Source: Flectonema sp. DT1601 (taxonomy: Eukaryota; Euglenozoa; Diplonemea; Diplonemida; Diplonemidae). Taken from it: DNA of 64,000 nucleotides. Location of the stretch: positions 1,455,075 through 1,519,074 of the forward strand of contig OZ025791.1 of the NCBI GenBank assembly GCA_964019425.1. Reading direction: 5' to 3'. The notes below the pieces were generated by a model that was not told where the DNA came from, made no database searches, and saw nothing but the letters and a program-made list of their open reading frames with translations. The position numbers and the translations under genes are program-made. Shown one piece after another: positions 1 through 13,176 of the stretch. Every line of letters starts with the position of its first letter. Position 1 is the first letter of the stretch.

Positions 1-228
1 GGTTGCCCTAGAGTAGCTGAAAGCCTCGCTGACGATGGCTGCCCTAGAGTAGCTGAAAGCTTCGTTGACGATAACTGCCCTAGAGTAGCTGAAAGCCTCG
101 CTGATGATGGCTGCCCTAGAGTGGCTGAGAGCCTCGCTGACAACAGCAACCGTAACCGTTTTGCTGTAGATGAGAGCCTCGCTGACGATGGTAACCGTAA
201 CCGTTTTGCTGTAGATGAGAGCCTCCCT
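1..228 (+). repeat. 36-bp then 45-bp coding tandem repeats
   Basis: Bases 1-120 contain more than three copies of a 36-bp unit with substitutions but no indels. Bases 139-228 contain two near-identical 45-bp units. Both unit lengths are multiples of three, as expected for repeats kept in a reading frame. Confidence 0.7.
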
Positions 229-333
229 AACTGTAGCAGTTCTTTTAGTGCAGATCAATCAACTGAATATGATGAACTCTTAGAAGATCGTTTTGCACGT
301 GTCGGTGAATCCGACCGATTTGCCAGAGACTAA
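1..333 (+). CDS. C-terminal end of a tandem-repeat protein (5' part outside window)
   Basis: The frame is open from base 1 to the TAA at 331-333, so the gene enters from the left. Bases 1-120 encode 12-residue repeats of the type GCPRVAESLADD (36-bp unit). They are followed by two 15-residue repeats containing NRNRFAVDESLADD (45-bp unit, about 139-228), then a non-repetitive acidic tail ending in RFARD. The protein is rich in Asp, Glu, Ser and Arg. I do not recognise a family. The repeats suggest a low-complexity, possibly disordered protein. No start, signal peptide or catalytic motif is visible. Partial coding is moderately certain because the repeat keeps frame and has no stops. Confidence 0.5.
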   Translation, partial: GCPRVAESLADDGCPRVAESFVDDNCPRVAESLADDGCPRVAESLADNSNRNRFAVDESLADDGNRNRFAVDESLPNCSSSFSADQSTEYDELLEDRFARVGESDRFARD

Positions 334-819
334 AATCTGTCTTTAGTTTGCTGCCTCCCTTTTATTTTTTTGTTTCCGTGTAAATTGAACAATCTTTTTG
401 GTAAGGAGAATATCAGCCGTTTTTGATCTTTCGCATGCAAACAAAACAAAGTAGTGTTTTCACTACAAAACATGTTGATTCTTGTGAGGCCAATTGTTTT
501 CCTTATTTTCAAGTCCTTCGGGAGTATAACGCGGGCAAAAGTATTCTACTCAAAAATTTCCTCCTTTTACTTAAACACCTCCTGCCTCCTCCGAATGAGG
601 AAAGGGTAATAGCAATCCGGGCAATCTTTTCGTTCAATTCCTCTGTTTTGAGGAGCCATCTGTTTCTATTAAGAGGGTTAGCGTACGAAGGGGACGTAAA
701 GCTCAATTCCTTCAGTACTGCACACTTCGGCTAATTAGTCGATTGAATCCCGTGAAGTGATAATTATGTATCGCAAAAGTAACTTTTAAATAACTTATCT
801 CCAACAGCAGTTTGATATT
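334..819. other. intergenic, nothing recognised
   Basis: About 490 bases between the repeat-protein stop and the alsin-like gene. Short open stretches exist on both strands, but none has a recognisable motif. It probably contains the 3' UTR of the first gene and the 5' UTR of the next. Confidence 0.5.
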
Positions 820-3800
820 ATGTGGATCAGGTTTAGTCGAAAAGTGTTTCTTGTGTTGTGTTTGTTGGTTTCTTTTATTTATTTAACTTCCAACAGTCAG
901 ATGTCGTCGGAACATCCTTTGGATGCCTCACCTGATGCAGACAATTCGATGTTTCTCGTTCAACGGACTCGATCAGAGTCTCAAGGGATCGCACCAGCAT
1001 CACCTCTCGCAAGCAGTTTCAGTAAACGGCAATTTCCTGGACCGCAATCACCTGTAAAAGGAAAAGTTCTTCAGGTACAGGCAACACCAGTACGAATGCC
1101 ATCAGGTGAAGAGTTCAGAGGGTTCCTTGATGATAACAAGAAGCCACGTGGGATTGGTGAAATGTCACTAAACTCGTGTTATGCTTTCAGAGGATATTTC
1201 GTAAATGGAATGCGACAAGGGAATGGATCAGTTCTTATTCTATGTCATGGAACAGAATTAATGATTCACGCTTCATGGATAGCTAATCGAATTGATGATA
1301 AGAGACCTGCTAAAATAGAATACGCTAACGGTGATCTTTACTATGGAGTCATTACTGCTACCACTGCTCATATTGCTGATGAGAACAGCTTTCCATCTTA
1401 TTTGAAAACATTAACTGTTCAACGTTCAGGTATTGGTGAGCTCTGCAGTAGAGACAGAGAAGGTCGTCAAGAAAGATACTTCGGAACTTTTAAGCAGAAT
1501 CAACGAGCTTGGTTCGGAGTCCAAATATACGGATCGGGTGCGAAGTACTACGGGCAGTGGGAGGGAGGTATTCGATCTGGATTGGGAACACAACTCAACA
1601 GCGATGGAAGTATTTTCGAAGGTCTCTGGAAGAAGGACGAGCCTTGTGGACAAGGATCTCTCCTCCTACCTAATGGCAGCATTGTAAATGGTGTTTGGAA
1701 AGGTGATTCTTTACCGAGCAAGGCAAAGTGTACACCAAATGCGATGGAACCCAGCATGTGGTCAAAGACACAAGTCGCCTGCAGTTGGGGTACAGAACTT
1801 CCCAACAGCATGTACTGGACTCGTCAGGAGAGGATTGGTACTCGTTGGAGAAGTCTAATCGCGTCAGTGGCTTCGGAATTCGCTGCCGAAAAGCAGAAGA
1901 ATGAGTCTCAAGAATCTATATTCCTCAGAGTAGTACTTCAATACTTGAAGGGATTGGGAAGGATTTCTATCCACCAGTCGGCATCACTCGAAATCTTACC
2001 TTTCCTCAAACCTGCTGACTTGAAGGATTTACGACCACAACTTTCATCGGCGTTGTCGAAATATTTACAATCGGCATTTGACTCAAGAAGTAGGCATCCT
2101 TTAGCTAGTATGTGTACGTGGTTTCAGAGGTACTTTATGTTTTTATACGGAACCTGTGCGTCTAATGACGAGATTGGTTCAGGTCCGAATACTGCGATAT
2201 TCAAAGGCGGGTATTTCAGTGATTCAGTCTTTGATGAATTAAAAGTTCCTTCCGGAACCAAACCTGAATCACCAATTACGTGTTCACCAGCTAAGAAGAA
2301 TCGATTGTCGTATTGTTTTACTCGATCTCATTTCGGTGGATGCATTCACAGAAGTCGTAATACAAAAATAAGTAAATTACACTTACACAACGCACATGAA
2401 GATATTGTTACTTTCTTATATAGATTTAAAGATTGCGTTAGGAAGTGTCTCGGCAATCCAATAGCTGACATGTTACAGTCAAGTAATATAGATGAGAGTA
2501 TCTACAGAAGGATTAATGATAAAGTTGTTCTTTCACGAGCCTATCCAATCCTTAGAAATTTGTATTCGGTAGTGTACCGTAGAGATGATTATAAGTTTAA
2601 ATGGAAATTACAAACACTGAAGAATGTTACACTCGATGACATTGGTGTGACTTTTGCAAGAAATAAAGAAGAAGAGAAGTTATTTCATCCATACGATGCT
2701 TCGATCACGGAGTTGTCTGGTCTACAACAGTTTGGTTCGTTATCTGACAAGTTGAGTTGTTTAAGAAAAGTAGCCACAGAAATAGACTCTCATACTATCG
2801 TTAATCAGTTAAAGGAGAAACATCAAAGTAATATTAAAAAACAAAGGAATGCCTACGAAGACGTAATGGCGACTCACAGAAAACGAGCAGGAAGTCGGAT
2901 GCCAGAAACAAGCATCTCTCGCACAGATAATGAATCCAGGATTTCACTTGACTTACCAAAGTCAGTTGAAGATCGTGAGAATCATGCACTGGGGCAAGCA
3001 GAGGAATCACTCTTATTTGCTTCACTACCTGCATCACCTCCACATAGACAAGCCAGCATATCAACTAGCGATGACTTAAAGGGTGGATCAAGTCTTGACC
3101 CAGCCTGTGTGTTCGAACTTAATATTAATGATACACTCTCAAACCACACGGACATCGAGGGAGGTTCTGCGGATGAGTTATTTCCGATTAATTTATATAT
3201 TTTTATTAAGGCGATGCTTCCCAATTGTGTTTCGGAAGTTCAATTTCTTGTTGACTGGACTGGCAACACTCAGCTATTTGAGTCTACAAGTGATGATAAT
3301 TACCGACTCGCTACCTTCCAAGCGTGTACTTCATATTGTCAGGAGCTTGATTGGAGTATTCGTGACGCTCAGAGAGTGCTCATACCTCACTCGGTAATCG
3401 AAAACCGACTCGTCACGGCATGCAACAACGCCATCGGTACAATGCGTCAACGGTATGTTTCTATTCCATTTCTGTTTTTTTTTAATTTTTATCATAGCTG
3501 TCGGACAATAAATAACTACACCACAAAACAGAGGCAAGATTCGCTACCACCCTGGAGACAGCACACTCGTTGAGTTCTTCCCAGGGTTAGTTTGGGTAAG
3601 TAATTTGATGTTATTCATCGGGTCAGCTGATATGAATATGTACTCGCCATCGAAGAAGGGAAATAATAAAGTTCTACGAGTTGATATTTCATCTGTTGGG
3701 AATCTTGATGGAGAGATGGCAGAACTTCTAAGTAAAGTTGTCAGATCTGTTGAATTAGAATTAGTATTCGGTGATGATGAGTTACTTATCGAAGACTATT

Positions 3801-4072
3801 CAGTTCAGTCAATGAAGTCTCAACAAATGGAATCTGATATTACTTCTCAACCATCACTCGTAGATGAGGATGATGATGATGAGGAATGGACAGCAGCAAA
3901 ACCCCGCTGGGGATTCACCCGCTCGGTGTCATTTGCTCCAAATAGCAATTCTTCAGCAACTGCTTTTGTTCATCCCAACACTCAAATATCAGTTCTGTTT
4001 AAAGAGCTTTATCCTTCATCATTATATCAGGCGTTAGCTCGAGTGTTTGAAGATCCCGATGTCCTTAACTAA
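820..4072 (+). CDS. MORN-repeat and VPS9-domain protein, alsin-like Rab5-family exchange factor (two exons)
   Basis: Exons 820-3452 and 3532-4072, 1057 residues. Residues about 100-310 hold MORN-type units (YYGQWEGGIRSGLGTQL, FEGLWKKDEPCGQGSLLLPNG). A long helical region and a Ser-rich linker follow. Residues about 785-850 match the VPS9 core: SADELFPINLYIFIKAMLPN, then a region ending FQACTSYCQEL. MORN followed by VPS9 is the C-terminal layout of alsin/ALS2CL, which load GTP on Rab5-type GTPases at endosomes; RCC1 and DH/PH parts are not seen. The 79-bp intron is placed because splicing at GTATGT and AAAACAG restores frame into the next open stretch. The first 27 residues look like a membrane anchor, but their DNA is T-rich and ends in CCAACAG. 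The true start may be the ATG at 901, giving a soluble protein. Confidence 0.75.
3453..3531 (+). other. spliceosomal intron, 79 bp
   Basis: Donor GTATGT at 3453 and acceptor AAAACAG ending at 3531, with a T-rich tract between. Unspliced reading meets a stop at 3571. Splicing (phase 2) joins the upstream frame to the open frame through 4072. The nearer AG at 3497 leads to a stop, so it is not favoured. Confidence 0.7.
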
Positions 4073-5011
4073 CTTATGTGAGAGGGTGTAGTATCATCTA
4101 ATTTCAGAGTATGTCGTTCTCACAGAGGCCTATTTTTATAGGCTTTTCCATTCATCACATCAGTTGACTGTTTGGTGTGATGCTTTGACTAGAAATGTTT
4201 GATATCTCTTCCTTGCCTGTATGGTCGTTTGTGTATTCGTTTCCTGTGTTTGTGTTAGAATGTACTTCGTTGTTTCGACTCACTAACTGTGATTTGTCAG
4301 TTTTCTCCCGCCACCCCATCATACTCATTCCACGACTCGAATTGTCAGCCAGAAGAGTATCAGTTTTCAGATCTCTTTTTGAAGAGGAATGGTATTTAGA
4401 TGGCCAATGTGTTTATGTTGGTGAAAACTCCACTTGTCTAATAGCAGAGTTCTTATTCAAACAAAGGTTTGTTATCTTGTCGTCTACTCTTGTAGTGTTG
4501 GAAGTAGACTGTCTCTGTGAGGTACTTTATTGACAAGACAACTTCAAAACAACTTGTCACTTAGTCTGAAATAATTATTTTGAACAATTATTTAATTACT
4601 ATAAATTACTTCACTAACTGATTACTAGCTGACATAAGCTAGGCTCCCACTGTGGAGTCAGTCACCCTCTTGTGGGTTGATATGTATATGAATGTCAAAT
4701 TGTTAGTACAGCATAATACTGTGCTACACTTACTCTGGTCCTCTTTTGTATTTCCACAATCAAATTATAACCTCACTGTTGATCCTGTGGGTCAACCATG
4801 TAGAGGGAGGGAAGAGAACAAAGGGAAAAAGTAATGACGAGGTGTCCTCTATTTGTCTTGTGCGAGTCACTTTCAGGGTTTTCGAGTGTTACTTTCGGAT
4901 AATTATTTCATAGTTTACAGGTAGGTGACTTCAGATGGCAGTGGCGCAGGTAGTAATGCTCTCGACAGACTTGTTGATGTGTTTATATAAGTACTTTCCC
5001 CAGGAACGATA
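4073..5011. other. intergenic or UTR, nothing firmly coding
   Basis: This 0.94-kb stretch is T-rich. A 112-codon open stretch at 4195-4533 has no recognisable motif and is hydrophobic in the way T-rich noncoding DNA often translates. A last exon of the upstream gene cannot be excluded. TTTATATAAG at 4982-4991 may be a TATA-like element shortly before the ATG at 5012. Confidence 0.4.
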
Positions 5012-8000
5012 ATGTCTAAAATGATAATTCCAATCTTTGGAATAATTGGAATGTGGGTTTCCGGAGCAAACGCGTTGGGTAGCTGCGGTCTGAGTCCAAA
5101 CGTTGCAACTTGCTCTGAGGATGAGATGTGTGTGACGGTTTCACCAGATGGTCCAAACAGATTTCAGTGTACGAAAGTGTGTTTGGCATCGAAGTGTAAT
5201 AATCACGTTGACCTCATGACTTTTAGAAATAGCCCTACAAATTGTGAGCAAGTAGAGCCCTACTCATGTTCTATAACTGCTGCTATAGAATGTGAGTGCA
5301 CTACTTGTAGTCAGGGCTGGGCTGGAGTAACATGTGAAAAATGTGCAATTGGCTACTCTGGTGCTACTTGCGCTCCAATTTGTACCATTCCTGCTGACTG
5401 CAGTAATCACGCTGATAAAGTAGTCTATGTTGAGGGTAGTGGTACGTGTACCTGTACTTGTTCTGACTCATACAGTGGTGCTGATTGCAGTATTTGTGAA
5501 TCAAAATTCGATCAAAATAATTGCAACAAGTGTGCTGAACTATTCATATCGTACCCAACATGTTCACAATGTACTAATGTAGATAGTTGTAATGGTCACG
5601 CTGCTTCTGTTTCTACTGACGCCTTACAGACACAATGTCTCTGCAGCTGTGTCTCAAAGTTCAAAGGAGATACTTGCGATACCTGCGCGGTCGGTTATAT
5701 TACCTACCCAACCTGTACTGAATGTACAAGTATTGATCATTGTACTAATAGAGCAACTGCTGTTGATAGCAATAGTGCTAATACAAAGTGTGTTTGTACA
5801 ACTTGTCGGAATTCCTATTCTGGTGATCAGTGTGAGACCTGTAAGACAAAGTACGGCGGATCTGATTGTGATGAGTGCGCAGTTAAACACATCAACTACC
5901 CGACCTGTACACAGTGCACTGCTGCAGCTCACTGTTCCAATCACGCGGACAGTGTTACATCAGACGCAATGAAACAAAACTGTGACTGCACCTGCAGAAA
6001 CCAGTGGAAGGGTGCAACTTGCGATACCTGCGATGTGAAATTTGCTGGTGATTGCGACGCATGTGCCGCTGGGTACATTGGACCGTTCCCTAACTGTGTT
6101 CAATGTACAGAAGGAACTCACTGTTCTAACCACGCTTCAGCAGTATCTGATGACGGTACGAGAACTACTTGCAGCTGTACTTGTAATGATGGCTTTGAGG
6201 GAGCTGACTGCAGTGGATGTGCTGCTACTCACATCAACTATCCAACTTGTACGAAATGTACGTCTGCTGATCACTGCAATGGTAATGCGAAGAGTGTTGC
6301 TGACGATATGAGAACCACTTGTGTCTGCACCTGCAAGGGAAAGTTTGAAGGAAGTACCTGCGACTCTTGCAAGGCAGATCACATCAACTACCCGACCTGT
6401 ACACAGTGCACTGCTGCAGCTCACTGTTCCAATCACGCGGACAATGTCACATCAGACGCAATGAAACAAAACTGTGATTGCACCTGCAGAAACCAGTGGA
6501 AGGGTGCAACTTGCGATACCTGCGATGTGAAGTTCGGTGGTGATTGCGACGCATGTGCCGTTGGGTACATTGGACCGTTCCCTAACTGTGTTCAATGTAC
6601 AGAAGGAACTCACTGTTCTAACCACGCTTCAGCAGTATCTGATGACGGTACGAGAACTACTTGCAGTTGTACTTGTAATGATGGCTTTGAGGGAGCTGAC
6701 TGCAGTGGATGTGCTGCTACTCACATCAACTATCCAACTTGTACGAAATGTACGTCTGCTGATCACTGCAATGGTAATGCGAAGAGTGTTGCTGATGATA
6801 TGAGAACCACTTGTGTCTGCACCTGCAAGGGAAAGTTTGAAGGAAGTACCTGCGACTCTTGCAAGGCAGATCACATCAACTACCCGACCTGTACACAGTG
6901 CACTGTTGGGGCTCACTGTTCCAATCACGCGGACAGTGTCACATCAGACGCAATGAAACAAAACTGTGACTGCACCTGCAGAAACCAGTGGAAGGGTGCA
7001 ACTTGCGATACTTGCGATGTGAAGTTCGGTGGTGATTGCGACGCATGTGCCGTTGGGTACATTGGACCGTTCCCTAACTGTGTTCAATGTACAGAAGGAA
7101 CTCACTGTTCTAACCACGCTTCAGCAGTATCTGATGACGGTACGAGAACTACTTGCAGCTGTACTTGTAATGATGGCTTTGAGGGAGCTGACTGCAGTGG
7201 ATGTGCTGCTACTCACATCAATTATCCAACTTGTACGAAATGTACGTCTGCTGATCACTGCAATGGTAATGCGAAGAGTGTTGCTGACGATATGAGAACC
7301 ACTTGTGTCTGCACCTGCAAGGATGGTTTTGAGGGAAGTGCCTGCAACAACTGTTTAGCGAATCACATCAACTACCCGACCTGTACACAGTGTACTGTCA
7401 AAGCTCACTGTTCCAACCACGCAGACAGTGTTGTTGCTGACTCTATGCAGCAAAACTGTGATTGCACCTGCAGAAACCAGTGGAAGGGTGCAACTTGCGA
7501 TACCTGCGATGTGAAGTTCGGTGGTGATTGCGACGCATGTGCCGCTGGGTACATTGGACCGTTCCCTAACTGTGTTCAATGTACAGAAGGAACTCACTGT
7601 TCTAACCACGCTTCAGCAGTATCTGATGACGGTACGAGAACTACTTGCAGTTGTACTTGTAATGATGGCTTTGAGGGAGCTGACTGCAGTGGATGTGCTG
7701 CTACTCACATCAACTATCCAACTTGTACGAAATGTACGTCTGCTGATCACTGCAATGGTAATGCGAAGAGTGTTGCTGATGATATGAGAACCACTTGTGT
7801 CTGCACCTGCAAGGGAAAGTTTGAAGGAAGTACCTGCGACTCTTGCAAGGCAGATCACATCAACTACCCGACCTGTACACAGTGCACTGTTGGGGCTCAC
7901 TGTTCCAATCACGCGGACAATGTCACATCAGACGCAATGAAACAAAACTGTGATTGCACCTGCAGAAACCAGTGGAAGGGTGCAACTTGCGATACCTGCG

Positions 8001-11000
8001 ATGTGAAGTTCGGTGGTGATTGCGACGCATGTGCCGTTGGGTACATTGGACCGTTCCCTAACTGTGTTCAATGTACAGAAGGAACTCACTGTTCTAACCA
8101 CGCTTCAGCAGTATCTGATGACGGTACGAGAACTACTTGCAGTTGTACTTGTAATGATGGCTTTGAGGGAGCTGACTGCAGTGGATGTGCTGCTACTCAC
8201 ATCAACTATCCAACTTGTACGAAATGTACGTCTGCTGATCACTGCAATGGTAATGCGAAGAGTGTTGCTGATGATATGAGAACCACTTGTGTCTGCACCT
8301 GCAAGGGAAAGTTTGAAGGAAGTACCTGCGACTCTTGCAAGGCAGATCACATCAACTACCCGACCTGTACACAGTGCACTGTTGGGGCTCACTGTTCCAA
8401 TCACGCGGACAATGTCACATCAGACGCAATGAAACAAAACTGTGACTGCACCTGCAGAAACCAGTGGAAGGGTGCAACTTGCGATACTTGCGATGTGAAG
8501 TTCGGTGGTGATTGCGACGCATGTGCCGCTGGGTACATTGGACCGTTCCCTAACTGTGTTCAATGTACAGAAGGAACTCACTGTTCTAACCACGCTTCGG
8601 CAGTATCTGATGACGGTACGAGAACTACTTGCAGCTGTACTTGTGACAGTCCGTGGACAGGTAGCGACTGCAGCGTCTGCCCAGTAAACTTTGGAGGTAC
8701 AAACTGCGACAAGTGTGCTGATGGTTTGTTTGGTTACCCAAACTGTCTTCCATGCACGCCATCAGATGCTTGCAACAGTCACGCTGATTCTGCGAAGGTT
8801 GAAAGCGATAAATGCGTTTGCGAATGCAGCAACAAATGGAGCGGTCCGACGTGTGCCATTTGCGACGGACTATTCGGAGGAGTAAACTGCGACATGTGCA
8901 TCGCCAATCACATTAACTTCCCAACTTGCACGGAATGTACAGCAGCTGTTCACTGTAATAATAATGCTGCGAGTGTTGTGGATATTAATAGGGCTACTTG
9001 CAATTGCACTTGCAAAGCTGGTTTTGATGAAGCTGACTGTGGAGTGTGTGCAGCTAATCACACTGGGTACCCTATCTGTTCGGAGTGCACAATTGCAGGT
9101 AACTGTTCGGGGAATGCGAACACAGTAGTTGACGTCAATAAGCTCACCTGTCAGTGTGATTGCAGAAACCAATGGAAGGGTGCAACGTGTGACATCTGCG
9201 ACGCCAAATTTGACAACGACTGCGGTGCATGTGCCCCGGGGTACATCAAACCATTCCCTCAATGTGTTCAATGCAATACTACAACTCATTGCAGTAATCA
9301 CGCTAACACTGTTACAGATAACGGAGATAGATCTACTTGTGTATGTGACTGCAGAAACAAATGGACAGGTGACCAGTGTCAAACATGCCCTCCAACCTAT
9401 GCCGGTGCCGACTGCGATGAATGCGCAGCTGGAGCAATTGGATATCCCGGCTGCGGTAATTGTGACAACGCAACTGATTGTAACGGACACGCGGCAACTG
9501 TTTCCGTCAATAAAACAACTGACTCCTGTGTTTGTCAATGTCTTACTCAGTTTGAAGGAGCTACTTGCGATAAGTGTTCCTCAAATCACATCAACTATCC
9601 AACTTGTACTCCTTGTGATAACACTAATCACTGCAACGGAAATGCACAGCTGGTGTCTGACAACGGAATGCGCACCGGGTGTACCTGCGATTGCAGAAAT
9701 AAATGGACTGGTACGACCTGTGATACCTGCCCTTCACAATATGGTGGCAGTGACTGTGATGAGTGTGCAGTAGGTAGGATTGGATATGACACCTGCACGG
9801 AGTGTACAGTAAGAAATCATTGCAGTAATCACGCTACCTCAGTTACTGATGATGGAACTCGTACTACTTGTAAGTGTACTTGTGATAATGGCTGGTCAGG
9901 TGATCAATGTCAGACTTGTGAATCAAAATACGACAACAGCAACAATCTCTGTGACTCTTGTGCTGTGGGTCATATTAACTTCCCGACTTGTACTCAGTGT
10001 GACTTCACTCTCTGTGGTGGTAAAGCTTCATCTATATCCGACAACGGAAACCGCACCAGCTGCCTTTGCCAATGCAACAACCAGTGGACTGGTCCGACAT
10101 GTACGACCTGTCCATCGAAGTTTGCCGGATCGAATTGTAATAAGTGTGCTGCTGATAGAGTTAACTATCCGAGTTGTGATGTTTGTGATATAACAACTCA
10201 TTGTGGTGGTAATGCTGTCTCTGTATCACCAGATGCTACTCAAACTACCTGTAACTGTACTTGTAAAGATAGCTGGACTTCGCCAACTACCGGAACCCAG
10301 TGCACTGTCTGCCCAACAAAGTTTGACCAAACGACATGTAGCAGTTGTGCATCAGGTTACTTCGGCTACCCGGGTTGTACAAAGTGTGATGTTGCTACGG
10401 GATGTTCTAATCACGCAACGGCCGCAATAGTTCTTGGTGATGTGTGCACCTGTAACTGTACTGACCAGTGGACTGGTGCTACGTGTGATCTGTGTGACGC
10501 AAAGTTCGATCAAAACACTTGCGACAGGTGTGCGAATGGTTTCATTGACTACCCAAACTGTGTCCAGTGTGATAACTCTCTTCATTGTTCTGGAAATGGA
10601 GTCGCGAAATCGAATGCACTCAACACGGAGTGCACATGCGATTGTTCAAACAGTTGGACACATCAAATGGGAAAGTGTGACTTCTGTGACCCAGCCAAGT
10701 ACTCGGGTGCTACTTGTAATGCATGTGCTCAAGGTCTTAAGGATTATCCTCTTTGTGGAGATATTTGTCACATTAGTATGTGTGGTGGTGCTAATAAGGC
10801 TTCTGCTGTAGTTTACAACACAGTGACTGCTGCTTGTGACTGTACTTGTTCTAATCAATACACAGGTGCTAATTGCAGTGTTTGTGATTCGAAGTTTGCG
10901 GGGCTTTGTGACGGGTGTGCTACTGGCTACATAAACTACCCAACCTGTGACGTTTGTACTAATGCTATTCACTGTAGTGGTAATGCCGTATCGGTGACAT

Positions 11001-13176
11001 CGAATTTACTGAATACCGGGTGTCAGTGTCTGTGTAATAATAGTTTTTCTGGCCTCACTTGCGACAGCTGTCCTCCCGGAATGGATCTCGCGACGTGTTC
11101 GAAGTGCGCTGACGGATGGATGGGAGTTGCTCCACAGTGCACGCAGTGCAGCAACGCTATCCACTGCAATGGAAATGCCGCAAACATAACGTCTTCAGCA
11201 ACTAGTTGCACATGCAGTTGTAAGAATCAGTTTACTGGTAGTAATTGTAACCAATGCCCAGATAACTTCTTCGGTTCTCAATGTGACGGGTGTGCTGGGG
11301 GTTTTATTAATTATCCTTTTTGTACTCCAGCTTGTACCCTTCAGGGAAATTGTACTGTCGGCCACGCATCATCAGTCGAATGGATGACTCCAAACGACTG
11401 CATTTGTAACTGCACCGATAACTGGGAAGGTGCAAACTGTTCGACGTGTCCTTTCCTTTTCAGTGGAATCAATTGCGACACTTGTTCTGATGAGAGGATT
11501 AACTACCCAACTTGTACTCAATGCTCTGTTGATCTCCACTGTAGTGGTAACGCTGACTCAGTTGAGAAACTCAATGACTACACTTGTGGATGTAATTGCA
11601 GCGCTCAGTGGACGGGACCAGAATGCGGCGTTTGCCCCGCAAAATACGGAGGAGTGAAATGTGACACCTGTGCTGATGGTCACATTGATTACCCAAATTG
11701 TTATGAGTGTTCAATTATCGCTGACTGCAGTAGTCGTGCAACAGCTGTAAGCACGGACGTCCTAAAAACAAAATGCACATGCGACTGTTTAAATGCCTGG
11801 ACAGGAGAGACCTGCGACACTTGTCCTAAACTCTACCGGGGAGCGAACTGCAATGAATGCATTGTCGGATTTGATGGATATCCGACTTGTGGTCAAGGAT
11901 GTACTATTCCTGGTAACTGTAGTGGAAATGCTATTGAAGTTGAACACGTTAATGACTTCTGTAATTGCACTTGTACTAACAAATGGACTGCAGACGACTG
12001 TTCAGTTTGCCCAGACCCATATGAAGGAATCTACTGTGATCAATGTCAAGAAGGATATATTGGATACCCAGAGTGTACAATGTGTTCTGTTACTGAACAT
12101 TGTAATGATCACGCTGTTAACGTAACTGATGATGGACTTCGACAAACTTGTGTTTGCAATTGTCAGGATCAGTGGAGTGGAGATTCGTGTGACCAGTGCG
12201 ATCGAATGCTCTTTGACGAAAGCTGCTCAAAATGTATTCCATCACTTGTTGACTACCCGACATGTAGAGATTGTTACATCTCAGAAGACTGCAATGACCG
12301 CGCAGTTGAAGTAGTTGTAGTTAACGGTACCTGCCAATGCGGCTGCGTTGCAAAATGGGAGGGTTTCGCTTGCGAAATATGCCCCGAAGTGTTTGAACAA
12401 ACTACTTGCAGGTGTGTTCCCTTTTATGACGACTTTGTTTATTATCGGTAGTACAAAAAAAAATAATTTTATTCTGTGTGTTGTGTTAATATCAATCACA
12501 TATAATTTAATTCTGATTAATATTCTGAGCAAACAATTTACTTTAAGGCGCTCTGTTGTGAAACCTTTACCCAGTTTCTAATAATAAAAATATAAAAACA
12601 GCTCCTGTGCAGTTGGTACGATGGGCGTGTACCCGTACTGCTACTTCTCTCGTACAAAAACTCTTACCTTGACTCTCACTGAGGTATGTGTTAATTGGTA
12701 ATACTGATCGGTAAGAAACAATCACATCATAACAACACAAACAGTTCAAAAATGCAACGGAGACTCTCGATGACGGAAGTCTGTTGGGTGCTCACGAATT
12801 TGAAGAAGATGATGAGAGTTGTTGGAAGCCGTTCGTTGGATGGTGCTTCTGGTTAGTAGTCTCACTTGCTACAGCCTGTAGTATTATCATTGCAGGGCTA
12901 GCCTACCGTTACAGACGTAGAGGAGAGCAATCTCCATATGTGGGTGACGATGCCTTTGATAAGTACGCAGAGATGGCTGAAGCAAACCCGGACATGATCT
13001 TTGAATCTGAAGCACCTGAAGGTGACTACAACTTCCGCGATGAAGCTAAGTTTACCTCATCAGTAGGTGAGGGGGGACTCCTTGAGAATGAACACAGCCT
13101 TCCAAGAAGTGACGGACTTGCTGACGTTCCTCCTGACAACACTCCTCCCTTTGACGTTCAACGTCTAGAGGTATAA
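5012..13176 (+). CDS. giant EGF-like cysteine-rich type I membrane protein (three exons)
   Basis: Exons 5012-12411, 12602-12683 and 12745-13176 give 2637 residues. An N-terminal signal peptide (hydrophobic residues about 4-22, ending ANALGSC) is followed by about 2450 residues of EGF/laminin-like modules. Typical spacing is CDTC, then CNxHAxxV, then CxCTCxxxWxGxxC, with recurring HINYPTCTQC. No enzyme motif is seen. The second exon joins the ectodomain to the third exon, which has one membrane segment (FVGWCFWLVVSLATACSIII, then the basic stop RYRRR) and an acidic tail of about 90 residues. Phases fit exactly: AG plus C makes a codon, and exon 2 ends in phase 0. It is therefore likely a cell-surface adhesion or receptor protein. 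Ligand and role are unknown. Six copies of a 492-bp unit show recent internal expansion. Confidence 0.8.
5888..8650 (+). repeat. 492-bp higher-order tandem repeat inside the EGF-like gene (about 5.6 copies)
   Basis: The HINYPTCTQC codons recur at about 5888, 6380, 6872, 7364, 7856 and 8348, exactly 492 bases (164 residues) apart. Copies differ at few positions. The unit near 7320-7440 carries a variant block (DGFEGSACNNCLAN). Each unit spans about four smaller cysteine modules. Sequence after 8650 diverges, so only this block was recently amplified or homogenised. Confidence 0.9.
12412..12601 (+). other. spliceosomal intron, 190 bp
   Basis: Donor CAG|GTGTGT at 12412; acceptor AAAAACAG ending at 12601. 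Without splicing the ORF ends at the TAG at 12449-12451 with an aberrant tail. With splicing the frame continues into an 82-bp exon. Confidence 0.6.
12684..12744 (+). other. spliceosomal intron, 61 bp
   Basis: Donor GAG|GTATGT at 12684; acceptor CACAAACAG ending at 12744. It joins exon 2 in phase 0 to the transmembrane exon. Confidence 0.65.

Noticed and set aside
4195..4533. 112-codon ORF downstream of the alsin-like gene
   Set aside because: T-rich, no motif, no clear splice link; left as unassigned.
6042..8687. Repeated 88-99-codon ORFs on both strands in the EGF-like gene
   Set aside because: They recur every 492 bp as shadows of the coding repeat.
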